64,000 nucleotides of DNA from DASQFI01 sp963780895 (GCA_963780895.1 CAWAEG010000001.1:992001-1056000), one strand, 5' to 3'; positions 53,492 to 61,927 are shown, counted from the stretch's first letter. The notes: generated from the sequence alone by a model not told the origin. Numbers and translations: made by a program.

Positions 53492-54225
53492 CGGTCCGCC
53501 TCAGTGCGCGCGGCGTCGGCTGTGTCCTCCTCGACATCGAGGGCACGACGACGCCGATTTCGTTCGTGCACGACGTGCTCTTTCGATTCGCGCGCCAGCA
53601 CCTCGAGAGTTACCTTCGCGACGAGCGGAACTCGCCCGCTCTCCGGGACATCGTCTACCGTCTGAGAACCGAACACGCCGAAGACGTCGCGCGGGGGGAG
53701 TCGCCGCCGCCGTACGAGGAGCACGGCATCGATTGGCCCGCGGCGTATCTGCGCTGGCTGATGGACCGCGATCGGAAATCGCCCGCCCTGAAACAGCTGC
53801 AGGGCTTGATTTGGGAACGCGGCTATCGGGCTGGCGAGCTGCGCGGGCAGGTGTTTTCCGAGGTGCCCACCGCGATTCGCGCCTGGCGGGCGAACGGCAT
53901 CGACGTCGCGATCTACTCGTCGGGCAGCGAGCTGGCGCAGCGCCGGCTGTTCGAGTCGATCGAGGACAACGATCTCACGCCGTTCATCACGGCGTTTTTC
54001 GATACGGCCGTGGGCCCCAAACAGTCGGCGGAGAGTTACGCCAATATCGCCCGGGCGCTGGAGCGCGATCCCGCGAGCATGCTGTTCGTCTCGGACGTGA
54101 CCGCGGAACTCGCGGCCGCCAGAGTCGCCGGCATGCAAGTGCTTCTCAGTATCCGGCCGGGCAACGGCGTTCAGCCCGACACGGGCCACTTCGAAGGCGT
54201 GAGGACATTCGAGGAGATCCGGTAG
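53488..54225 (+). CDS. mtnC: enolase-phosphatase E1
   Basis: Bifunctional HAD-family enzyme enolising and dephosphorylating 2,3-diketo-5-methylthiopentyl-1-phosphate to acireductone. Motif I VLLDIEGTTTPISF (catalytic Asp), motif II IYSSGS near residue 150, the lysine in VGPKQSAESY and motif IV FVSDVTAEL are all present in the 245-aa protein. GTG start overlaps mtnD by 4 nt. With mtnB and mtnD it covers the late part of methionine salvage; mtnA, mtnK or mtnN and the aminotransferase are not in the window. Confidence 0.94.
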   Translation: MTVRLSARGVGCVLLDIEGTTTPISFVHDVLFRFARQHLESYLRDERNSPALRDIVYRLRTEHAEDVARGESPPPYEEHGIDWPAAYLRWLMDRDRKSPALKQLQGLIWERGYRAGELRGQVFSEVPTAIRAWRANGIDVAIYSSGSELAQRRLFESIEDNDLTPFITAFFDTAVGPKQSAESYANIARALERDPASMLFVSDVTAELAAARVAGMQVLLSIRPGNGVQPDTGHFEGVRTFEEIR

Positions 54226-54242
54226 GCGAACCGGGCTTGACC

Positions 54243-54248
54243 GATAAT
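54243..54248 (+). promoter_or_regulatory. -10-like hexamer of the alpha/beta hydrolase (leaderless candidate)
   Basis: GATAAT ends exactly 6 nt before GTG 54255; no Shine-Dalgarno. A TTGACC sits immediately before it, too close to be a -35. Confidence 0.4.
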
Positions 54249-54254
54249 ACGCGC

Positions 54255-55226
54255 GTGACCTGGACACTGGTTCTGCGTCCCCTCGCGTTCGCGACGGCCG
54301 TGATGATGACCGACGCGCAGACCGCACCGCCGCGCCCGGCCGCGCCCGCGCCGTCCACACCAGCGACAGCACCGTCCGCTCCCGAACGGTTCACCGTGCA
54401 GTCGGACGGGCATCCGCTTGCGGTCTGGGGCCGGCGTCCCCCGAACGCCGTGCGAGGGACGATCCTGCTCGTTCACGGCCGGACGTGGAGCAGCCGGCCG
54501 GATTTCGATTTGCAGGTGCCCGGTCTGCAGCGATCGGTGATGACGTCGTTCGTCAATCAGGGGTACGCGGCCTATGCCGTGGATCTTCGCGGGTATGGCG
54601 AGACGCCGCGTGACGCGACCGGCTGGCTGACGCCGGTTCGATCCTCGCAGGACATCGCCAACGTGCTCACATGGGTCGCGGCCCGGCATCCCGGTGTGCC
54701 GCTGCCGGCGCTGGTCGGCTGGTCGCGCGGTGCAGCGATCGCGCAACTGGCGGCGCAGAACGCGCCGACGCGGCTGTCCGCGCTGGTGCTGTTCGGGTTT
54801 GCGTTCGATCCGGACCTGCAATTCGTGGACCTTCCGCCGCCCGCCAAGCCCCTGATGATGAAAAATACCGCCGAGGCGGCGCAGAGCGACTTCATCTCGC
54901 CGAAAATCACGCCCCCGGCCGTCATCAACGCGTTCACCGAGCAGGCACTCAAGGCGGATCCGGTGCTCGTCGATCTCAAGGCGGACGCGGAGTTCAACCT
55001 CCTCAAGCCCGCGAAGGTGACGACGCCGACGTTGATCATGTTTGGCGAGCGCGACCCGGGCGTCGTCGCCGAGGACGCGGGCAAGTTCTTCGCGCGCTTC
55101 GCGACCGGCGACAAGCAGCTCGTCGTCCTGCCCGGCGCGGACCATGCCGCGCAGCTCGAAGACACGCATGACGCGTGGATCGCGGCGATCGTGAATTTCC
55201 TGAACCGGCCAGGCGTGAAAAGATGA
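54255..55226 (+). CDS. exported alpha/beta hydrolase
   Basis: A 323-aa serine hydrolase-fold protein with a signal-like N terminus (about 1-24, ending MMTDAQ) and a Pro/Ala-rich linker. The core shows the oxyanion region LLVHGRTWSS, the nucleophile elbow GWSRGAAIA (Ser near residue 157), the acid in MFGERDPGVVA and the His in PGADHAAQ. It resembles lipase/esterase-type hydrolases; substrate unknown. GTG 54255 is taken because GATAAT lies 6 nt upstream; an ATG at 54303 would remove most of the signal peptide. Its stop overlaps an in-frame ATG of the next gene. Confidence 0.85.
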   Translation: MTWTLVLRPLAFATAVMMTDAQTAPPRPAAPAPSTPATAPSAPERFTVQSDGHPLAVWGRRPPNAVRGTILLVHGRTWSSRPDFDLQVPGLQRSVMTSFVNQGYAAYAVDLRGYGETPRDATGWLTPVRSSQDIANVLTWVAARHPGVPLPALVGWSRGAAIAQLAAQNAPTRLSALVLFGFAFDPDLQFVDLPPPAKPLMMKNTAEAAQSDFISPKITPPAVINAFTEQALKADPVLVDLKADAEFNLLKPAKVTTPTLIMFGERDPGVVAEDAGKFFARFATGDKQLVVLPGADHAAQLEDTHDAWIAAIVNFLNRPGVKR

Positions 55227-55252
55227 GGAGCGCGTTCCCATTTGGAGGTCCA

Positions 55253-56080
55253 ATGCGTTTCAGATCGACACTCGTGGCGGTTGCCCTCGCGGTGCTGCCG
55301 CTGGCGATGCTCGCGCAGCGCCCGGCCTCGCTGATCGACGAGCATGACTATCCCGGGACGTTCTCGATCCTGGGGGTAGATCCGGTGACGGGCGATATCG
55401 GTGGCGCCGTGCAGTCGTGCGTGTTCTCCGTGAACGGCGTGCTGTGGGCCGAAGAGGGCGTCGGCGCGGTCGCGACGCAAGCCATCGTCGACGTGAGTTA
55501 CGGCCCGCAGGGGCTCGAGCTGCTGCGAAAGGGCATGGCGCCGAAGGACATCATCAAGACGATCTGGGAGCGCGACCCTGATCCACGGCCTGCGACAGGT
55601 CCGGCGCAGAATCAGCGGAACTGGTCGAAGTACGGGCGCCAGTTCGCGGTCATCAACGCGAAGGGCGAAATGGCGGCGTTCACCGGTCCTCGCGCCGATC
55701 CGTGGGCGGGAGACAAGCAGGGCAAGTTCTGCACCGCGCAGGGAAACATCCTGGCGGGGCAGGCCGTCGTGGACAACATGGTCTCGGCTTTCGAGTCGTC
55801 CGAGAAGCGCGAGGACGGGCAGCGGAATCACCTCGCGTTTCGGTTCCTGGCCGCTCTGGAGGCTGGCCAGGCGGCCGGCGGCGACACACGCTGCCAGCGG
55901 TCGGCGTCGCTTTTGATCGTCCGGAAAAACGGCGGCCCCTGGGTGAACAACGACGTCGTTCTGCACCTCAAGGTGGACGATAACCCCGAGCCCATCAAGG
56001 AACTGCGGCGGCTGGTACAGGCATCGCCGCAGGGGCGCGGCGGCCGGCGCGGAGGGGGGCAGGGAGGTAGAATTGAGTAA
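55253..56080 (+). CDS. DUF1028 family protein, exported
   Basis: A 275-aa protein of the DUF1028 family, thought to have an Ntn-hydrolase-like fold. Signal peptide 1-22 (RSTLVAVALAVLPLAMLAQ). Domain blocks are TFSILGVDPVTGDIGGAVQSCVF, GVGAVATQAIVDVSYGPQGLELL, QFAVINAKGEMAAFTG and AQGNILAGQAVVDNM. The C terminus is Gly/Arg-rich. ATG 55253 is chosen for its GGAGG ribosome binding site and signal peptide; ATG 55223 overlaps the hydrolase stop (ATGA) and would extend the N terminus by ten residues. Enzymatic activity has not been shown for most of this family. Confidence 0.87.
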   Translation: MRFRSTLVAVALAVLPLAMLAQRPASLIDEHDYPGTFSILGVDPVTGDIGGAVQSCVFSVNGVLWAEEGVGAVATQAIVDVSYGPQGLELLRKGMAPKDIIKTIWERDPDPRPATGPAQNQRNWSKYGRQFAVINAKGEMAAFTGPRADPWAGDKQGKFCTAQGNILAGQAVVDNMVSAFESSEKREDGQRNHLAFRFLAALEAGQAAGGDTRCQRSASLLIVRKNGGPWVNNDVVLHLKVDDNPEPIKELRRLVQASPQGRGGRRGGGQGGRIE

Positions 56081-56150
56081 TCGGGTAATTGGTAATTGGG
56101 TAATTGAAAAACGCTCAATTACTCAATTACCAATTAACCGATTACCCAAT
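56075..56150. repeat. AT-rich CAATTACCC inverted repeat
   Basis: GAGTAATCGGGTAATTGGTAATTGGG on the left faces ATTACTCAATTACC and CGATTACCCAAT on the right around a GAAAAACGC centre (each unit shown in part). It starts within the DUF1028 stop region and ends at the ATG of the next gene. Confidence 0.75.
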
Positions 56151-56574
56151 GTTTCAGCTCACCGCGTCTCCCGGAATGAGCCGGCGGATCCTTCGGGTCC
56201 TGACCGTTTCTCTAATGGCCGCCGGCGCGCTGATCATCCTGCGGGATCCGGTCGGCTCAGGCGTCTTCTTCCTGACGTTCGCCGGAATGATTGGCGGAGT
56301 CTTCATGCTGGCGATCATCCGCCGCCTGAATCGGATGCCCGACGACAGCGCTGCCGACGTCTTCCTCCGCGACGGCCTCAGCACCGATGTCATCAACTTC
56401 AGCCGGCTGCGCGTCTCTGGCGTCGGCGGCCTTGGGCTGGTCGCCGTGGCGGTGGCGATTGCGTTTTCGCTGCCGTTCGTCGGCGTCTCGGTCGCGCTCG
56501 GCCTCGCCGGCGGGATCGCGCTCAGTGTCGTGATGCGCAGCTACCGGCGCCAGCACGCCGGCCGATGGCCGTAA
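56149..56574 (+). CDS. small membrane protein of unknown function
   Basis: A 141-aa protein with four hydrophobic segments in two pairs: ILRVLTVSLMAAGALIIL with GVFFLTFAGMIGGVFMLAII, then VGGLGLVAVAVAIAFSL with VGVSVALGLAGGIALSVVM. A polar connection (RRLNRMPDDSAADVFLRDGLSTDVINFSR) lies between the pairs. I do not recognise it. ATG 56149 abuts the AT-rich repeat; ATG 56176 (MSRRILRVL) is an equally good start. Followed after 21 nt by the YfcC-type permease, so they may be co-transcribed. Confidence 0.65.
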   Translation: MFQLTASPGMSRRILRVLTVSLMAAGALIILRDPVGSGVFFLTFAGMIGGVFMLAIIRRLNRMPDDSAADVFLRDGLSTDVINFSRLRVSGVGGLGLVAVAVAIAFSLPFVGVSVALGLAGGIALSVVMRSYRRQHAGRWP

Positions 56575-56595
56575 CCCCGTTCGCTCGCGCCTGAC

Positions 56596-57933
56596 GTGTT
56601 CCGGCGGCTCGAGCTCCCGCATCCGCTGATCCTGTTGCTCGGCGGCGTCGCGATCGCGACGCTTCTCACGTGGATCCTTCCCGCAGGTGAGTACGATCGC
56701 CGCGACGACGAAGCGACGGGCCGCCGTGTCGTCGTGGCCGGTACCTATCGTCCAGTTGATCCCGCGCCGGTCGGTCCGCTCGCGGCCGTCGTCGCGCTGC
56801 CGCGTGGCTTCATCGAAGCGGCCGACGTCGTCGCGGTCGTCTTGTTCGTCGGCGGCGCGTGGGTGGTCGTCGACCGGCTGGGCACGCTCACGCGGCTCGT
56901 CGGTGGGCTCGTCCGGAGATTCCGGCACCGCGGCCTTCTCGCGATTCCGGTCGTCTCGCTGTTCTTCGCGTCGATGGGCGCGCTCGAGAACATGCAGGAG
57001 GAGATCATCGCGCTCGTGCCGGTGCTGCTCATCCTCGGACGCGGCCTCGGCGTCGACGCCGTGGCGGTTGTCGCGATGAGCGCCGGCGCGGCGATGATCG
57101 GCAGCGCGTTCGGCCCGACCAATCCCTTCCAGGCCGGCATCGCGATGAAGCTGGCGGAGCTGCCGCCGATCTCGGGCGCGGGTGCGCGGACCGCGATGTT
57201 GGTCGTGGCCGTCGGCCTCTGGATTGCCTGGACGCTTCGCTACGCCGTCCGCACGCGGGTCGCGGCCACGGGCCTTCGCGAGCCCGATGCCGCCCCGGCG
57301 ACCTCAAAGGATCTCGCGATCTTCCTGCTCGTGCTGGCTCCGATGGCGGCGTACGTCTACGGTGCGCTCGCGTGGGGCTGGGGCTTCAACGAGCTGTCGG
57401 CGGGATTTTTCATTGCCGGCGTGATCGCGGGCATTGCCGGCGGCCTCGGCCTCGCGGGCACGGCCACGGCGTACCTCGAAGGCATGTCGAGCCTCCTGCC
57501 GGCGTCCGTCCTCATCGGCATCACGCGCAGCATTACGGTGGTCCTCAGCGACGGACGCGTCATCGACACGATCCTGCAGGGCCTGGCCACCCCGCTCGCC
57601 GGGTTTTCGGCGATGACGGCAGCGCTGCTCATGATCCCGGTCCACGGGCTGATTCATGTCTTCGTCCCCAGCGTCAGCGGCCACGCAGTGCTCAGCATGC
57701 CGGTTCTCGTGCCACTCTCCGATCTGCTTGGCATCTCACGACAGGTGACGGTCGTCGCGTATCAGGTCGGCGCGGGACTGACCGAGCTCCTGACGCCCAC
57801 GAACGGCGCGCTGATGGCGATTCTTCTGGCGGCGGGGGTGCCATACGATAAGTGGATCCGCTTCGCCATTGGGGGAGTCGTGCTGGCGGCGGTTGTGGGG
57901 ATTGGGGGCATGCTGCTCATGGCGGGCACATGA
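56596..57933 (+). CDS. YfcC/DcuC-family membrane permease
   Basis: A 445-aa transporter of the YfcC-like (ion transporter superfamily) group. About 11-12 transmembrane segments are present. Family blocks are TWILPAGEYDRR near the start, SLFFASMGALENMQEEIIALVPVLL, GPTNPFQAGIA, MIPVHGLIHVFVPSVSGHAVL and LTELLTPTNGALMAILLAAGVPYDKWIRF. Relatives carry C4-dicarboxylates, basic amino acids or are uncharacterised, so the substrate is open. GTG start at 56596. Confidence 0.87.
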   Translation: MFRRLELPHPLILLLGGVAIATLLTWILPAGEYDRRDDEATGRRVVVAGTYRPVDPAPVGPLAAVVALPRGFIEAADVVAVVLFVGGAWVVVDRLGTLTRLVGGLVRRFRHRGLLAIPVVSLFFASMGALENMQEEIIALVPVLLILGRGLGVDAVAVVAMSAGAAMIGSAFGPTNPFQAGIAMKLAELPPISGAGARTAMLVVAVGLWIAWTLRYAVRTRVAATGLREPDAAPATSKDLAIFLLVLAPMAAYVYGALAWGWGFNELSAGFFIAGVIAGIAGGLGLAGTATAYLEGMSSLLPASVLIGITRSITVVLSDGRVIDTILQGLATPLAGFSAMTAALLMIPVHGLIHVFVPSVSGHAVLSMPVLVPLSDLLGISRQVTVVAYQVGAGLTELLTPTNGALMAILLAAGVPYDKWIRFAIGGVVLAAVVGIGGMLLMAGT

Positions 57934-58062
57934 GCGGGAGGTGCGGCATCGAGCGGCTGGGCGCGCTTTCGCGATATGCTGCCGTAAGTTGCTTCCTGAG
58001 TAGCCGCCGCCGGCTCCCGCCCGCGCTTTCTTCTCATTAAGCTTTCACTGAGGCGGGAAATG

Positions 58063-58076
58063 TTTCTCGTGAGAAA
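58063..58076 (+). promoter_or_regulatory. palindrome TTTCTC-GT-GAGAAA in the cold-shock leader
   Basis: A perfect 6-bp inverted repeat 57 nt before the cold-shock ATG, in a 199-bp gene-free region (57934-58132) that is less GC-rich near 58030-58080. It could be a leader hairpin or an operator. Confidence 0.35.
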
Positions 58077-58132
58077 GTGAACCGCGTTAGAGCGATGCGC
58101 GGGACAGGACATCGCAAACAGGGATTCAACAC

Positions 58133-58333
58133 ATGGCGACGATAAACGGTACGGTCAAGCGTCTGGTTCGCGAAAAGGGCTTCGGGTTCGTCGCGGCTCC
58201 GGACGGCAGCGAATACTTCTTTCATCAGTCCGCGTGCCCGGAGTTCGACACGCTGCGCGAGGGTCAGAACGTGACGTTCGAGCCCAGCCAGGGGCCCAAG
58301 GGCCCGCGCGCCGAGCGGGTCCGCGCGTCGTAA
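58133..58333 (+). CDS. cold-shock domain protein (CspA-like)
   Basis: A 66-aa single cold-shock domain, an RNA/ssDNA chaperone. RNP1 reads KGFGFVAA and RNP2 reads EYFFHQSA, with flanking Trp replaced in the first strand (TVKRLVREKGFGF). Length and order match CspA-type proteins. ATG 58133 is preceded by AGGG about 9 nt upstream. The 199-bp leader region holds a small palindrome; a temperature-responsive leader is plausible but not shown. Confidence 0.93.
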   Translation: MATINGTVKRLVREKGFGFVAAPDGSEYFFHQSACPEFDTLREGQNVTFEPSQGPKGPRAERVRAS

Positions 58334-58415
58334 CACACCCGGCTCCAGGCCACGGTGGGCGCGGGGTGACAGGCTCGCGCCCGCCGCGTCATCTGCCGCA
58401 CGACGGCCTTCTCCT

Positions 58416-59885
58416 GTGCCAGCAGAGCGCATCCACGCTCCGGACCTGACGTCCGGCGGCCCCTGGTTCAACGTCGCCGCGCCGCTGACCCTGAAGGCGC
58501 TCCGCGGCAAGGTCGTGCTACTCGACTTCTGGACGTACGGCTGCATCAACTGCATGCACGTCCTGCCCGGACTTCGGCGGCTCGAGGAGAAGTATCGCGG
58601 CGAGCTCGTCGTCGTGGGCGTGCACTCGGCGAAGTTCGCGAATGAGCGGAAGAGCGAGAACATCCGCCGGATCCTCGTCCGCTACGACATCGATCATCCC
58701 GTCGTCGGCGACGCCGATTTCGCGATCTGGAAGTCCTACGGCGCGCGCGCGTGGCCGACGCTCGTGCTCATCGATCCGGAAGGCTATGTCGTCGCGACGG
58801 CGTCGGGCGAGGGCCACATCGAGCAGCTCGATCGCGCGATCTCCGTCGTCGTCCAGGTCTTCGACGAGCGTCAGTTGATCGATCGCCGGCCCATCCCCCT
58901 GTCGCTCGAACGCGAGCGGCTGAAGACGTCGACGCTGGCGTTTCCCGGAAAGACCCTGGCCGACGAAGCAGGTGGCCGGCTGTTCATCGCCGACTCGAAT
59001 CATCATCGCGTGCTCGTCGCATCGCTCGCCGGCGAAATCCGGGAAACCATCGGCCAGGGGACGGCCGGATGGGTTGACGGCAGCTTCGACCACGCCACCT
59101 TCTACCGGCCGCAGGGGCTCGCGCTCGACGGCGACCTGCTCTACATCGCCGACACCGAAAATCACGTCATCCGTGCCGTCGATCTCTCCGCCAGGCGAGT
59201 GTCGACGCTGGCGGGAACGGGCCGGATGGGTGCGTGGGGTGATCAGGGCGGTGCCGCGCGCGAGACGCCGCTCAATTCGCCGTGGGATCTCGTGTTATCC
59301 GGCCGCCTGCTCTTCGTTGCGATGGCCGGAACGCACCAGGTGTGGATTGTGGATCTGGTCCGGCGCCTGGCGATTCCGTACGCCGGATCGGGCCGCGAGG
59401 CGCGCGTCGACGGCCCGGTCGACGCAGCCGCGTTTGCGCAGCCGTCCGGGCTGACCGTCGCCGATTCGACGCTCTTCGTCGCCGACAGCGAATCGAACAT
59501 CATCCGCGAGATCCAGCTGCCGCCAGAAAATCGCGTGCGGACACTCGCGGGCGGCGACCTTTTCGAATTTGGCGACCGCGACGGCCGTGGCGATGCCGTC
59601 CGGCTGCAACATCCGCTCGCCGTCGCGTGGGCGCGCGGCGTGGTGTTCATCGCCGATACCTACAATCACAAGATCAAGACGCTGAATCCGGATACCGGAG
59701 ACGTCCGGACCTATGCCGGCCGCGGTGTCGAGGGACATGACGACGGACCGTCCGGAGCGGCGACGTTTTACGAGCCTGGCGGGATCACGGCCACGAGCGA
59801 GGCGCTCTTCGTGGCCGATACCAACAACCACGCCATCCGAAGAATTGCCCTCGACGATGGCCAGGTGACGACGCTCATCGTCTGA
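58416..59885 (+). CDS. thioredoxin-like domain fused to NHL beta-propeller (NHLRC2-like)
   Basis: A 489-aa cytoplasmic protein. The thioredoxin/TlpA-like domain (about 1-150) has the redox motif WTYGCINCMH (CINC, Cys near 44 and 47). It is followed by an NHL/SBP-type propeller with repeats such as LFIADSNHHRVLV, LYIADTENHVIRAVDL, LFVADSESNIIREI, VFIADTYNHKIKTLN and LFVADTNNHAIRRI. The domain order equals animal NHLRC2. Function in bacteria is unknown; the intact CxxC suggests thiol-disulfide chemistry coupled to ligand recognition. GTG 58416, no signal peptide. Confidence 0.9.
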   Translation: MPAERIHAPDLTSGGPWFNVAAPLTLKALRGKVVLLDFWTYGCINCMHVLPGLRRLEEKYRGELVVVGVHSAKFANERKSENIRRILVRYDIDHPVVGDADFAIWKSYGARAWPTLVLIDPEGYVVATASGEGHIEQLDRAISVVVQVFDERQLIDRRPIPLSLERERLKTSTLAFPGKTLADEAGGRLFIADSNHHRVLVASLAGEIRETIGQGTAGWVDGSFDHATFYRPQGLALDGDLLYIADTENHVIRAVDLSARRVSTLAGTGRMGAWGDQGGAARETPLNSPWDLVLSGRLLFVAMAGTHQVWIVDLVRRLAIPYAGSGREARVDGPVDAAAFAQPSGLTVADSTLFVADSESNIIREIQLPPENRVRTLAGGDLFEFGDRDGRGDAVRLQHPLAVAWARGVVFIADTYNHKIKTLNPDTGDVRTYAGRGVEGHDDGPSGAATFYEPGGITATSEALFVADTNNHAIRRIALDDGQVTTLIV

Positions 59886-59938
59886 CCGCAACACGGCTGT
59901 TGCGGGCCGGAATCGGGCCGATACACTGACGAGAATCG

Positions 59939-59944
59939 TATAAT
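59939..59944 (+). promoter_or_regulatory. perfect -10 TATAAT upstream of the barrel cluster
   Basis: TATAAT lies 47 nt before GTG 59992. No -35 at proper spacing is evident. It probably starts the transcript for the tandem barrel genes. Confidence 0.5.
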
Positions 59945-59991
59945 CGATCTGCGGTCTCCCCTGGTCTCTTGACTACTTCATGGAGGTGTTT

Positions 59992-61188
59992 GTGCGTATT
60001 CGGACAGTGACAACTTCGCTCATTGGACTGGTGCTGACGCTTGCGCTGGCGGCACCAGCCGCAGCTCAGCGCGCGGCAGCCTCGAGCGGACCGACCTTCG
60101 CAGCGGGAGTATCTTTCCTCAATATCGCCGAAGACACGGGCACCGGCTTCCAGGTGGATTTGGGCTACCCGGTCCAGTCCATGAACAAAGCAAACATCGG
60201 GATCGTGGGCGACTTCGGCTGGAACAGCTACGGAGATGGCGTCTCCAGCCTCATGTTCGGCGGTGGCGTCCGATTCACCGGAACCGCGAACGCCAAGGTC
60301 CAGCCGTTCGGCCAGGTGCTGATTGGCATGTTTCGCGTCAGCGTCGAAGATTTCGACAGCGACAGCGAGCTGTATATCGCGCCTGGCGGCGGGATCGACA
60401 TCAGACTCAACGACAAGTGGAATTTTCGCGGTCAGATCGACTTTCCGATCGTGATGTTCGATGAAGACGAGGGCGGGAGCGAAACCGGCGTGCGCTTCAT
60501 GTTCGGCGTGTCCACGAGGATCGGAAGCTGGTACGCCTGGCCGCACGAGCAAGCTCTGTTCGACGGGTGCAGAGGTCAAGAGGCCGATGCACCCGTTTTC
60601 TTTTTCACCCATGTCTCCGGGTCGTTCGAGCCTGCATTTCGGTGCCTTGCTGGCTGTCGCGGCGCTGATGCTCCTCTCGGCGGCGCCGGCGTCCGCCCAG
60701 GGCCCAGGTGCGGCTCGAGAGGACCGACCGCTTCTCGGTGCCGGTCTGTCGATCGTGACCGACGGAGGAGACACGGGAATTGGCGTGGCCATCGATTTCG
60801 CCAGGGCCATCTACTCCACCAGCGATTTCGCGGTCGCACCGGTCGGCGATTTCGGGTGGCACTCGTTCGACGGCTTCAAGTCTCTGACGTTCATGGGCGG
60901 TGGCCGGGTGACCGCCGGCGGCGGACGATTCGCGCCATTCGGCCAGTTCCTGATTGGCAGCTTCCGCGTCAGCACGAGCTTCTGCGACGACTGCAGCGAA
61001 ACGCGGCTGGTCATGACGCCGGGAGGCGGCGTGGACATCGCCCTCCATCGAAAGCTGAACTTTCGCGCGCAAATCGATTTCCTGATGATCATGTTCTCGG
61101 ACGAGACGACCCACGCGCGACGCTTCACGTTCGGTGTCTCGCTCCCATTCGGAGGCTGATCCGGCACCCTCGTCAACGCACGGCCTGA
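59992..61188 (+). CDS. small outer-membrane beta-barrel protein with lost stop codon
   Basis: The first about 170 residues are a clean outer-membrane barrel: signal peptide (RIRTVTTSLIGLVLTLALAAPAAAQ), repeated amphipathic strands, GGGVRFTG, GQVLIGMFRVSV, LYIAPGGGIDIRLNDKWNFRGQIDFPIVMF and VRFMFGVSTRIG. The sister gene at 60587 ends right after the equivalent FTFGVSLPFGG. Here the frame stays open and runs about 220 more codons of Arg-rich sequence over the whole of that sister gene in another frame to 61188. A small indel or lost stop near 60520-60580 is the simplest explanation. GTG 59992 has GGAGGT 4 nt upstream (59982-59987). Confidence 0.7.
   Translation: MRIRTVTTSLIGLVLTLALAAPAAAQRAAASSGPTFAAGVSFLNIAEDTGTGFQVDLGYPVQSMNKANIGIVGDFGWNSYGDGVSSLMFGGGVRFTGTANAKVQPFGQVLIGMFRVSVEDFDSDSELYIAPGGGIDIRLNDKWNFRGQIDFPIVMFDEDEGGSETGVRFMFGVSTRIGSWYAWPHEQALFDGCRGQEADAPVFFFTHVSGSFEPAFRCLAGCRGADAPLGGAGVRPGPRCGSRGPTASRCRSVDRDRRRRHGNWRGHRFRQGHLLHQRFRGRTGRRFRVALVRRLQVSDVHGRWPGDRRRRTIRAIRPVPDWQLPRQHELLRRLQRNAAGHDAGRRRGHRPPSKAELSRANRFPDDHVLGRDDPRATLHVRCLAPIRRLIRHPRQRTA
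60587..61159 (+). CDS. small outer-membrane beta-barrel protein
   Basis: A 190-aa paralogue of the preceding gene. Signal peptide about 1-39 (ALLAVAALMLLSAAPASAQ), then the same order of blocks: FAVAPVGDFGWHSFDGFKSLTFMGGGRVT, APFGQFLIGSFRVSTSF, MTPGGGVDIALHRKLNFRAQIDF and RFTFGVSLPFGG, ending in the stop. ATG 60587 has AGAGG-like purines upstream; ATG 60611 would give a more usual signal-peptide length. It lies within the read-through part of the previous gene in another frame. Confidence 0.8.
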   Translation: MHPFSFSPMSPGRSSLHFGALLAVAALMLLSAAPASAQGPGAAREDRPLLGAGLSIVTDGGDTGIGVAIDFARAIYSTSDFAVAPVGDFGWHSFDGFKSLTFMGGGRVTAGGGRFAPFGQFLIGSFRVSTSFCDDCSETRLVMTPGGGVDIALHRKLNFRAQIDFLMIMFSDETTHARRFTFGVSLPFGG

Positions 61189-61203
61189 CTCTTTGGAGGA
61201 CAC

Positions 61204-61863
61204 ATGCGTATCCGATCCGTTGTGCTCGGCACGGCGTTTCTGCTGACGACTGCGACAGGTGCTGCCGCGCAGGGCGCCTCGTCTCCCAGTGCCTTCGGCG
61301 GCGGGCTCGGCGGCCTGACGTTCGGCACGGCAACCAGCGCGGCGATCGCGGGCCAGGTCGGTGTCCGGATCAGCCGCGATCTGTTCGTGATTGGTGAAGT
61401 CGGCCGCATGTGGGATGTGACGCCTTCCGAGGTCTCTGACGAGATTGAGACTGGTGTTGATTTCCTGGAACAACAGGGGATTCCGGTCAACCTCGAATTC
61501 AGCGTTCCCGCGTTTTACGGCTTCGGCGGCATCCGTTGGGCGCAGAGCGGACGCCGCGTCAATCCATTTGTGGAAGGGGGCGTCGGCTTCGCGCGGCTCA
61601 CCGGCGAGGTGAGTGGCACGATCGGGGGCGTGAACGTCGATGAGTTCCTCGAGGAGTTCGACAGCGAACTGGGGGATTTCTCGAGCAACGAGGTTCTCAT
61701 CGCCTTCGGCGGCGGCGCCAACATCCGCCTGACGCCGACAGTGTCGCTGGACGCGGGCTACCGGTACACGCACATCTTCGTCGACGATCCGGGGTCCGTC
61801 GACGAACCGACGGTCAACACGAGCATGGTGTACGCGGCCGTCAAGATCCTGTTCGGACGCTAG
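61204..61863 (+). CDS. small outer-membrane beta-barrel protein
   Basis: A 219-aa predicted barrel. Signal peptide 1-22 (ending GAAAQ); strands with the pattern GLTFGTATSAAIAGQVGVRI, LFVIGEVGRMWD, FYGFGGIRWA, NPFVEGGVGFARLTGEV, EVLIAFGGGANIRLTPTVSLDAGYRYTHIF, and a terminal strand ending VKILFGR. GGAGG precedes ATG 61204 (8 nt). Third in the tandem row of barrels; ligand or function unknown. Confidence 0.82.
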   Translation: MRIRSVVLGTAFLLTTATGAAAQGASSPSAFGGGLGGLTFGTATSAAIAGQVGVRISRDLFVIGEVGRMWDVTPSEVSDEIETGVDFLEQQGIPVNLEFSVPAFYGFGGIRWAQSGRRVNPFVEGGVGFARLTGEVSGTIGGVNVDEFLEEFDSELGDFSSNEVLIAFGGGANIRLTPTVSLDAGYRYTHIFVDDPGSVDEPTVNTSMVYAAVKILFGR

Positions 61864-61915
61864 AAACGGCAATGGGCTCTTTGCCCTGATTGAGCTCTTC
61901 GGGGCCTACCGGTGG

Positions 61916-61921
61916 TAGCGT
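61916..61921 (+). promoter_or_regulatory. -10-like hexamer of the fourth barrel gene (leaderless candidate)
   Basis: TAGCGT (TANNNT) ends exactly 6 nt before ATG 61928; no Shine-Dalgarno. Weak by sequence, listed because the spacing repeats. Confidence 0.3.
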
Positions 61922-61927
61922 AGAACG

